Assembly: GCA_020628815.1 (NCBI GenBank)
Contig: JAHDEN010000051.1
Coordinates: forward strand, 1-35,525
Direction of reading: 5' to 3'
DNA length: 35,525 nucleotides
DNA from: Chloroflexota bacterium
Lineage (GTDB): Bacteria > Chloroflexota > Anaerolineae > Promineifilales > Promineifilaceae
The notes beneath the pieces were generated by a model. The model had not been told where the DNA came from and ran no database searches. It saw only the letters and a list, made by a program, of their open reading frames with translations. Positions 21,427 to 29,252 of the stretch are shown here, piece after piece; positions within the stretch are counted from its first letter, which is position 1; each line of letters begins with the position of its first letter. The position numbers were made by a program, and so were the translations under genes.

Positions 21427-24400
21427 ATGTTCACCTCTAAACGGAATTCTCTCAAACCAATCCCATTATTTTCACTGATCGCCGTCACCATCGGCTTTCT
21501 TATGATCCAAGCCAGCACAGCCTTCGGCGAACCTACGGCCGATCCTGTTGTTAGCATTGGAGACGCCACTGAAACGGAAGGGGATACAGGAAGTTCCGCT
21601 ATTACCTTTACCCTAACACGCACTGGTACCGTTGCAGAATTAGGCGTGCCATCGGCCGTTTCTGTCAGTTCCGGCTTCGATACGGCCACTGAAAATGATG
21701 ACTATGAACCGTTGTCAACCAATGTTCTGTTTGGCTCGGGTGAAGTAACTAAAACAGTCACCGTTACAATTACCAACGACACCATTGTCGAAACAGATGA
21801 AACGTTTAATTTAACCATAGCGCCTATTCTAAATGCATCCATTGGAACTGGAACAGCAACCGGCACCATCTTAGATAACGACGAAGCCAAGGTTTCGCTT
21901 GTGGCCGATGCATCTGCGCTTGAGAACAGCGGCACGCTTGATTTTGAAGTAGAAATTAGCAACGCTGTTTCGGCCGACGTCACCGTCAACTTCTCTGCGA
22001 CCGATATTAGCGCGGTTCTGGGGGTAGATTACAGCACGCCATCTATGTCTGTGACATTCCCGGCCAACACCACAGCATCGCAAACAGCCTCTGTCACATT
22101 AATCAACGATGCAACTGTTGAAGCTGATGAACAAATCGAAGTCTCTCTGGGTGCAGTCTCTGCCTCAGGTTTACCAGTTGAAGCTTCAACTGATACGGTT
22201 GAAGGCACAATAGAGAACGATGATACAGCCACTGTGTTGATCACCCATGCTCAACCGGTCTATGAAGGTTCAACCGTACTCTACACCGCTAATTTATCCG
22301 CCAACGTAGATGGAGGCGTAACGGTTGATTATGCAACCACTAGCATTTTGCCTAATGGTGCCAGTGCCCCTACCGATTTTGATGCAACGTCAGGCTCATT
22401 AGCCTTTACAGGCAACACAACTCAGGCGATTACTTTTACGGTTAATATCAACGACGACATTCGAGTTGAGAATGATGAATCTTTTGCTATCGATTTAACC
22501 TTTGACTCTGCCCCTACCGTTGCACCTGCTTCAATTACCCCCCTCACCCCTATTACCACAACGATCATTAATACAGATACAACGACCCTTGATTTAGTTG
22601 GAGGCACCATTGTTGAGGAAGGGGATAGTGGCACAACCGATGTCTCTTTTACGCTGTCTCTGGCGAGTGGTGTAAAAGGTGATTTTACGGTTCCAATCAT
22701 TGTGACGGGGCAAACAGCCACGGCCGGTGTTGATTTTATAGACGCCAGTCAGACCATAACCTTTGAGCAGGGAGATACAACCAAGTCATTTACCGTTACC
22801 ATCCTGTCTGACGAAATTGTGGAAAGCGATGAAACCTTTAGCGTTACTTTAGGGGACCCTGTGGGTACCCTGATCGACGGCTCTGCAATTATCCCCACCG
22901 GTATCCCGCAAATTGTCACGATCAAAGATGATGATATCGCTGTTATCACACTTTCTGGACCAACAGGGTCAAGCCTAAGCGAAAGTTTTACAAACTATCC
23001 ATTTGGGATCAAAGTAGACAAAGAGGTCGAAGGCGGCTTCTTTGTAACGTATGCCACCAGTGACGGGACCGCCACAAGCTCCGGCGCGGCCGCTGACTAC
23101 GTAAACTCAGCGGACCAAGTTGAATTTGATGGGTTGGCAGGTGAAATAGAAGCGGTTGGGATTCAAATCAACCCAGACACTATTGTTGAAGCGAACGAAA
23201 CATTTAACCTGAATCTACTCTCTGTACAAGATGCTGAAAACAATGACATCACCGATCGATTTACTTTTTCAGATGACTCAATCACCGGCATCATCACAAA
23301 TGATGATGTGGCTCAAATCACGCTTGATTTTTCTCCATTAGATTTGACTGATGGGGTCGTAAAAGTAGAAGAAGGAGATACGGGGTCACAAACCTACCAG
23401 GCCAGAGCGATCTTAACCAGCAACGTTCAGGGTGGACTCTCAGTTGACTATACGTTATCTGGCGGCACCGCTACGCCCGGTACAGATTATGAATCAACAT
23501 CTGGCACGTTGACTTTTAATGGAAACTCAACAAGTGGGGTTGAGGTTAAAGCGTTTAATATCGTCGTGTATGGAGACCCATCCGAAGAAGAAAACGAAAC
23601 GTTTATTGTCGCCCTAGATGACATCGCCAACACCAATGTCCCTTTAAGCGACATTGAGATCGGGAATAGCCCCTCAACGTTTGAAATCACCAATGACGAT
23701 GGGACTATCGTGACCGTTTCGGCCGACCCGAACGAAGTGCTTGAAAACACAACGGCCGTTGAATTTACCATCGAACTAGACAGCCCAAGTTTTGAGACAG
23801 TCACCGTTGAATACACAACGGCCAACGACACGGCTCAGGCTGGAAATGACTTCGTTAGCACAACAGACGAAGTAACTTTTGCACCCGGCGAAACAATCAA
23901 AAATGTAACCGTCTTTCTTTTAAACGACGGAGTCAGCGAAGCCAATGAAATGTTTTTCTTGGAGCTGTCAGATGCCTCAAACGCAACGATTGGTACAGAA
24001 AACAGAGCAGCCATAACCATTATCGATGATGACGGCTTGCCCACTGTGACTTTAAGCAGCGGAACGTATCAAATTTCAGAAGGCAGTGTCGGCATTCCGA
24101 TTACCGTCACGAAAAGCCGCCTCTCTAGCCAAGAAATCACAGTGCTAGTAAATTTTGAAGCAGGAACGGCTTCTGCTCCACAAGACTTTGAAACGATCAA
24201 TATTCCGGTTACTTTTGCCGCTAATGAGGTCAATAACAGTACAACGTTTATGCTAACCGTTAAAGATGATTCGGTATTTGAACGGGATGAAGCGTTTACG
24301 ATCAAATTAGACAGCTACGTCAATGCGGAAGCGGGCGAAACAACTGAAGCGACGGTTAACATTGTCGATAATGACTTGGCCCCGCTCATCTCAATTTCAG

Positions 24401-25203
24401 ATGTCTCTGTTAGCGAAGCTGACAATGTAAACACAATGAACTTTGAGGTTAGCCTGAGCGAGATTGCGGATGTTGATCTCAGTGTTTCATACGAAACACA
24501 GGATGGAACCGCTCGGGTTGCGGATGGGGACTATGTGGCCTCGGCCGGACGTCTCATCATCCCTGCTGGCTCGTTAAGTGCGATCATCGAAATCACAATC
24601 AACGGCGATAATTTGGGCGAAGGGGATGAAACGTTCAGCGTGATCCTTTCTGCTCCAAGCGATGACAACCTGGACCCGACCGCCAATGGGTCTATCGCCA
24701 CGGGTACGCTTGAAAATGATGACTTTTTCCAAGTGATGCTGCCCGTCATCATCAACGGCCGGATTAATGCCCCCGACTTGGTCCCTGTGGGGATATCAGT
24801 TAATGGAGACAGCATCTCGATTTCAATCCAAAATCGAGGGTCAGTGGCCGTCAACAATCAGTTCTGGGTTGACTTGTTCGTAGATCCATCTGTGTTGCCA
24901 ACCAAACCAAATCACACGACAGAGACCCTGCGTGAAACAGGATTGGTTTGGCTAGTAAGTGGCGCATCATTGCCCATTAACCCCGGACAAACCATCACCA
25001 TTAAATCTGGAGACTCCAACTTCCAACCAGATTTCTCAGAATTTACCGGCACAATACCGGCCGGTACATTGCTTGTGGCCCATGTCGATTCAGCCAACTC
25101 CGCCACGGATTTTGGTGCAATTGAAGAAACACATGAGCAAAATAACGGAATCTATAACAATATCTTGAACAGTACGACTTCAAGGGCAGTTGTCATCAGA
25201 TAA
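21427..25203 (+). CDS. Secreted nine-module Calx-beta protein with CARDB-like C-terminus
   Basis: A 1258-residue exported protein. It begins with a signal peptide (MFTSKRNSLKPIP, hydrophobic SLIAVTIGFLMIQ, cleavage near AFG-EP). Nine Calx-beta modules of about 110-130 residues follow, each with an E-x-(G/S)-rich opening, a DY or DF strand, the Ca2+-associated D-E-x-x-E-x-D/N-E-x-F pattern (for example DTIVETDETFNL, DEIVESDETFSV) and a closing (N/D)DD segment. Then comes the hydrophobic motif VMLPVI and, from about residue 1115, a CARDB-like domain closely matching that of the 18269 protein (NNQFWVDLFVDPS, GTLLVAHVDSANSATDFGA, ETHEQNNGIYNNIL). Calx-beta tandems in other bacteria form calcium-stiffened rods in adhesins. 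A 17-bp perfect hairpin follows the stop. Confidence 0.9.
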   Translation: MFTSKRNSLKPIPLFSLIAVTIGFLMIQASTAFGEPTADPVVSIGDATETEGDTGSSAITFTLTRTGTVAELGVPSAVSVSSGFDTATENDDYEPLSTNVLFGSGEVTKTVTVTITNDTIVETDETFNLTIAPILNASIGTGTATGTILDNDEAKVSLVADASALENSGTLDFEVEISNAVSADVTVNFSATDISAVLGVDYSTPSMSVTFPANTTASQTASVTLINDATVEADEQIEVSLGAVSASGLPVEASTDTVEGTIENDDTATVLITHAQPVYEGSTVLYTANLSANVDGGVTVDYATTSILPNGASAPTDFDATSGSLAFTGNTTQAITFTVNINDDIRVENDESFAIDLTFDSAPTVAPASITPLTPITTTIINTDTTTLDLVGGTIVEEGDSGTTDVSFTLSLASGVKGDFTVPIIVTGQTATAGVDFIDASQTITFEQGDTTKSFTVTILSDEIVESDETFSVTLGDPVGTLIDGSAIIPTGIPQIVTIKDDDIAVITLSGPTGSSLSESFTNYPFGIKVDKEVEGGFFVTYATSDGTATSSGAAADYVNSADQVEFDGLAGEIEAVGIQINPDTIVEANETFNLNLLSVQDAENNDITDRFTFSDDSITGIITNDDVAQITLDFSPLDLTDGVVKVEEGDTGSQTYQARAILTSNVQGGLSVDYTLSGGTATPGTDYESTSGTLTFNGNSTSGVEVKAFNIVVYGDPSEEENETFIVALDDIANTNVPLSDIEIGNSPSTFEITNDDGTIVTVSADPNEVLENTTAVEFTIELDSPSFETVTVEYTTANDTAQAGNDFVSTTDEVTFAPGETIKNVTVFLLNDGVSEANEMFFLELSDASNATIGTENRAAITIIDDDGLPTVTLSSGTYQISEGSVGIPITVTKSRLSSQEITVLVNFEAGTASAPQDFETINIPVTFAANEVNNSTTFMLTVKDDSVFERDEAFTIKLDSYVNAEAGETTEATVNIVDNDLAPLISISDVSVSEADNVNTMNFEVSLSEIADVDLSVSYETQDGTARVADGDYVASAGRLIIPAGSLSAIIEITINGDNLGEGDETFSVILSAPSDDNLDPTANGSIATGTLENDDFFQVMLPVIINGRINAPDLVPVGISVNGDSISISIQNRGSVAVNNQFWVDLFVDPSVLPTKPNHTTETLRETGLVWLVSGASLPINPGQTITIKSGDSNFQPDFSEFTGTIPAGTLLVAHVDSANSATDFGAIEETHEQNNGIYNNILNSTTSRAVVIR

Positions 25204-25223
25204 ACGGCCCTAGTTTAAAACTG

Positions 25224-25267
25224 TAACCAAGGTGCTTTGCGGGTTGGCCTGCAAAGCACCTTGGTTA
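25224..25267. terminator. Perfect 17-bp hairpin after the Calx-beta gene
   Basis: Arms 25224-25240 (TAACCAAGGTGCTTTGC) and 25251-25267 are exact complements around a ten-base loop. The stem is long enough to end transcription or block exonucleases, but neither strand has the U run of an intrinsic terminator. Confidence 0.55.
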
Positions 25268-25748
25268 GCTCAAATTAGTGCCTCTTTGTCTGCCAGGACA
25301 AAAGTCCTAAGTTTTTCAAGATAAAAGCGATCCATCTCCACGTACAATATAAATGCCCTATTGCAAGCTTGAGCAAAAGCCTCAAAACGAAGGGTCTGAT
25401 AAGTAGCAACCAGATCAGTTTTTATCCTCAAAAACATCGCTTTATCAGGTATATTCAATAGTTGAAAGCATCTTTTTTATCAAACAAATCAATTCATCAA
25501 CCCAATTAATCGCAACAATAGATTGAAGTTAGTTTGCTTATCAATCTGCTTTTCCTACATGCTGCCACTCGAGGCAACTTTGAATTTTCTTACTCGCCAT
25601 TTTTGTAAATTGTTACTTAAGATACCGAATTTAGACTTCTCTTGGGAGAGAATAGTTTATCTACATTCAGGTTCTACCGTTTGCAAATCCACGGGTAGAA
25701 AAGTTACTTTGTCAACATCCAACCATATACATAAATAAAGGAAATCAA
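25268..25748. other. AT-rich intergenic region and leader; no convincing gene
   Basis: This stretch of about 480 bases separates two surface-protein genes and contains no CGGCCG. A minus-strand frame of 62 codons (25270-25458) is open but starts with TTG, has no Shine-Dalgarno and resembles nothing I know; its in-frame ATG would give 55 residues. AAGGAA at 25738-25743 is the Shine-Dalgarno of the following gene. The promoter of that gene must lie here. Confidence 0.4.
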
Positions 25749-28700
25749 ATGATAAATTCAATTTCTGGTTCACGCTTTCGGGGAGTGGGAGTCATAACTG
25801 TTTTATTGACGCTACTATTTTACTATGCAGTTTTATACAGCTTATCATTTGCAGCACCCCAGGCTGTAACCTGTACAGATCCAATTCTAGAAGTTACGAG
25901 TGAGGCTGACTTCAATGATGCCGTCGATTGCTATAACCTTGAAACATCAGGCACAACCGTGATCTCCGTCACAAACGACATCATTCTGACCGCAACAACA
26001 ACCCAAATAAGCAACACCACAACTGCTGAGCTTATTATCAACGGGGGTAACTTTGATCTGGATGGTAACAACGTTTCAGGCGTTCGCCCTATCGACATTG
26101 TGACAGGAACAGTCACCATTAATGAGTTGGTTATCAAAAATGGGAATGTCCCTGATCCTGAGCAAGGTGGCGGAATCAGAAATTCCGGCGTCTTGTCCCT
26201 CGTTAACAGCCAAGTTATCAGCAATACGTCTGGCAAAAATGGTGGCGGTATTATGAATAATGTGGGGGCGACCCTTAGCCTAGACAATGTAACGGTTGCT
26301 GAAAACCAAGCCAACGATGATGGCGGTGGAATTCAAAATGTAGATTATGCCAACACCTTAACCATCCAAAACAGTGTTATTCGTGACAATACCACGACAC
26401 AATTTAGCGGTGGTATCGGCACCCTGAGCCCAACAAACATTAGCTCATCAACCATTTCTGGCAATTTTGCCAATAACAATGGTGGTGGGATCTTTGTTCG
26501 GTCAGACATTTTGACGATTACAGACAGCGAAATTATCAACAACGACACAAATGGAGATGGTGGCGGAATTTATGCGGATAGCGGCGGCACTGGCCTTTCA
26601 ACAGGGACTGGAGCCATCATGGTTTCAAACACTACCCTTTCAGGAAATAGCACAAATGGGGCGATAAAGTCAGGTGGTGCCATTAATATGGCAACCGGTA
26701 CCGAAGGTTCTATCGAGAATGTGACGATCACCGGCAACGATTCTGACAATGGGGCGATCGCGATTGCAGCAACCACAGACTTTACGATTACCCATGCAAC
26801 TATCACAGGCAATACCGGAGACGGTGGCGTTAACAATTCTGGAAACTTGGTTTTGGTCAATTCTGTATTGGCAAATAATGCTACAGCAGACTGTGAGAGC
26901 GCCGGTGCAATCAGTGGCGCAGGCAGTGCAAATTTGATCGAGACAGACGATGGTACAAATGCTTGTGGCGTTGGCACCCTAACCTCTGATCCAAATTTGG
27001 CGGCTTTGGCTGACAATGGCGGATATGGTCAAACAATGGCTCCAAACAGCGGTAGCCCGGTTCTGCAAGCCGCAACATCCTCTTGCGCAGCGACAGATCA
27101 ACGTGGCGTAAGCCGTGGCAGCAGCTGTGAATTAGGTGCTGTTGAAGTCGTCGAAATCTCTGTTGTAGATGCGTCTGTGCTAGAGGGAACGGGTGGAAGC
27201 AATGCGGTTGCCCTAATTTTAACCCGCACCGATGCATCGGTTCCGATGTCTGTGACTGTTAACACCAGCGATGATTCTGCAATTGCGGGATCTGACTACA
27301 CGGCGATCTCTAATGAGGTTTTCGGTTTTGAATCGGGTCAATTAACCCGCAGCGTCGCCATTTCAATTACAACTGATAGTGATTTAGAATTTGATGAAGC
27401 CTTTGATGTCACCATCAGCAATCCACAGAACAGTGTGATTTTGACAAGCACGGCCGTTGTTACCATCACAAATGATGATACAGCGACAATCTCGGTTGCC
27501 GATGTATCGTTTGATGAAGGTAATGCGGGCTCAGCTACCATGGTGTTTACCGCAACGTTGGACGCAGCGGTTACAGGTGGTTTAGACGTCGATATTTCGG
27601 CCGCTGCTGGCACCGCTACCGAAGGGGTTGACTATTCAGCTGCACCAGCAACCTTGACTTTCGCCGGAACAGCCGGAGAAACCCAAACGTATTCAATTTC
27701 AGTTAACGGTGACACCGTGACTGAAAATGACGAGACGGTACTTGTTTCGCTCGGGACAATTACACCGACCAATCCTGCCTTATCACCTCTAATCAACGCA
27801 GGTGGCACAGCAACCGGCACCATTACCAATGATGAGCCAGCTAACTTTACGATCGTGGCTGGCAGCAGTTCGGTTGCAGAGGCAGATGTCTCAATTCCGG
27901 TAACGGTTACGCTATCAAATGCGGCCGCATTTACTGCGACGGTTGATTATGCAACGGCCGATGGTTCGGCCACCGCAGGCAGCGACTACGTTGCAACGTC
28001 TGGCTCATTAGAATTTGGCATCGGCGAAACAGTAAAAACCTTTATGGTCACAGTTTCTGACGATTCCCTCGACGAGCTTGATGAAACATTCGACATCGTC
28101 TTATCGGCCCCAACCGGTGTTAGCTTAGGCTCGCCATCAACAGCTACGGTTGCGATTATTGACAATGATGGGGTTCCCACGATCCAACTAGACCCAAGCA
28201 ACACCTACTCGGTTAACGAAAGCGACGGCAGTTTAGATGTGATCGTATCGCTCTCAAATGTATCTGGGGTTCCAGTAACAGCCACAATCCAGTCAGGCGA
28301 CATCGTTGATGGCGCAACGGCCGGTGATGACTATACAGCCGTTGATACAATGATCACCATCCCTGCAAACGCAATCAGCCAAACAGTCTCGATCGCCATT
28401 GCAGATGACAGTGATTTTGAAGGAGACGAGCAGTTTAGCTTGATCATTGCGTCGGCCGGAAATGCAAACGTTAGTTCAACAAATGCAGCCCGCATCATCA
28501 CCATTATTGATGACGAAGCTGGCCCTGACGTGACCATTAACAATGTGACGGTTAGCGAAGACAGTGTGGCCGGTACAGCAGTATTCACCGTTACCCTAAG
28601 CGAAGCAACGGGTGTGCCAACCTCAATCGTGTACAGCACGAAAGATGGCACAGCAACCTCAGCTAGCAACGACTATACGGCCGTCAGCAATCAAATCCTT

Positions 28701-28904
28701 GTGATTCCTGCAGGACAAACCTCTGGGTCAATCGCAATTACCATCAACAACGACTCGCTTAGCGAAGGAAGCGAAACCTTCATCGTTGAATTGATTTCAG
28801 CGACAAACGGCACCTTAGGTGCTACCTTGGCAGAGCGGGAAGGGATCGCCACAATTACAGACGATGATGGCTCGTTTATCTTCTTACCCATTGTAGTGCG
28901 ATAA
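25749..28904 (+). CDS. Secreted parallel beta-helix (choice-of-anchor Q) plus five-module Calx-beta protein
   Basis: A 1051-residue exported protein. Residues 1-37 contain a hydrophobic signal segment (GVITVLLTLLFYYAVLYSL). About 40-430 form a right-handed parallel beta-helix with recurring GGGI turns (EQGGGIRNSG, KNGGGIMNN, DDGGGIQN, NNGGGIFV, GDGGGIYAD). It ends in a choice-of-anchor-Q type block: LADNGGYGQTMAPNSGSPVLQAA, then CAATDQRGVSRGSSCELGAVE. Five Calx-beta modules follow from about 475 to 1040, with typical DEAFDV, ENDETV and LDETFDI calcium segments. The protein stops directly after the motif SFIFLPIVVR. Beta-helix domains in this family usually bind or cleave polysaccharide; no catalytic residues can be assigned. 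AAGGAA just upstream fixes the start, and a strong terminator follows. Confidence 0.9.
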   Translation: MINSISGSRFRGVGVITVLLTLLFYYAVLYSLSFAAPQAVTCTDPILEVTSEADFNDAVDCYNLETSGTTVISVTNDIILTATTTQISNTTTAELIINGGNFDLDGNNVSGVRPIDIVTGTVTINELVIKNGNVPDPEQGGGIRNSGVLSLVNSQVISNTSGKNGGGIMNNVGATLSLDNVTVAENQANDDGGGIQNVDYANTLTIQNSVIRDNTTTQFSGGIGTLSPTNISSSTISGNFANNNGGGIFVRSDILTITDSEIINNDTNGDGGGIYADSGGTGLSTGTGAIMVSNTTLSGNSTNGAIKSGGAINMATGTEGSIENVTITGNDSDNGAIAIAATTDFTITHATITGNTGDGGVNNSGNLVLVNSVLANNATADCESAGAISGAGSANLIETDDGTNACGVGTLTSDPNLAALADNGGYGQTMAPNSGSPVLQAATSSCAATDQRGVSRGSSCELGAVEVVEISVVDASVLEGTGGSNAVALILTRTDASVPMSVTVNTSDDSAIAGSDYTAISNEVFGFESGQLTRSVAISITTDSDLEFDEAFDVTISNPQNSVILTSTAVVTITNDDTATISVADVSFDEGNAGSATMVFTATLDAAVTGGLDVDISAAAGTATEGVDYSAAPATLTFAGTAGETQTYSISVNGDTVTENDETVLVSLGTITPTNPALSPLINAGGTATGTITNDEPANFTIVAGSSSVAEADVSIPVTVTLSNAAAFTATVDYATADGSATAGSDYVATSGSLEFGIGETVKTFMVTVSDDSLDELDETFDIVLSAPTGVSLGSPSTATVAIIDNDGVPTIQLDPSNTYSVNESDGSLDVIVSLSNVSGVPVTATIQSGDIVDGATAGDDYTAVDTMITIPANAISQTVSIAIADDSDFEGDEQFSLIIASAGNANVSSTNAARIITIIDDEAGPDVTINNVTVSEDSVAGTAVFTVTLSEATGVPTSIVYSTKDGTATSASNDYTAVSNQILVIPAGQTSGSIAITINNDSLSEGSETFIVELISATNGTLGATLAEREGIATITDDDGSFIFLPIVVR

Positions 28905-28964
28905 GTCAGTCAAGTTAGACAACCATTCAAGACGCTGTAACAGTTATTTATAGCGTTTTAAAAC

Positions 28965-29004
28965 AAAAGCCCGAATCGGTATTGGTACCGGTTCGGGCTT
29001 TTTT
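28965..29004 (+). terminator. Rho-independent terminator after the beta-helix/Calx-beta gene
   Basis: GCCCGAATCGGTA (28969-28981) pairs with TACCGGTTCGGGC (28986-28998) around a TTGG loop, with one G-U pair. It is flanked by AAAA and TTTTTT, so it could work on both strands. It begins about 60 bases after the stop. Confidence 0.85.
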
Positions 29005-29252
29005 GTTACCTAGACGACTATTTTTTCACAGGCTCTATATACATTTTTAATCTCAGCCTGTAGCCCAAGACACAAGAAATTACGATAAAGCGTTTACAAA
29101 TAATAGGGTGCTGACGAGTCAATTCAACCAAGAATTTTCACCTTCAAGCCGACCTCCTGTCTGATAAAAAGAAATAACTGACCAAAAGGCATAGAAACAT
29201 CTGCGCCTTTTATTCATCGATCAGCTTCAACGCATAAGCTGACTAAAAAACC
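29005..29252 (+). other. AT-rich leader of the last surface-protein gene with three hairpins
   Basis: Three perfect inverted pairs are present: ACAGGCT/AGCCTGT (29028-29061), AAAAGGC/GCCTTTT (29184-29211, followed by TATTC) and TCAGCTT/AAGCTGA (29221-29242). The last ends ten bases before the ATG at 29253, where a Shine-Dalgarno would normally be, and none is visible. It may hold an attenuator-like leader. There is no gene. Confidence 0.45.

Noticed and set aside
25270..25458. Minus-strand 62-codon open frame between two surface genes
   Set aside because: It begins with TTG, has no Shine-Dalgarno, lies in AT-rich DNA without the genome's CGGCCG signature, resembles no family, and its end abuts a hairpin. 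Not enough to call a gene.
21702..28891. Many minus-strand frames opposite the Calx-beta and beta-helix genes
   Set aside because: Ser/Val-rich low-complexity shadows caused by Thr/Asp-rich repeats on the plus strand; no Shine-Dalgarno or family similarity.
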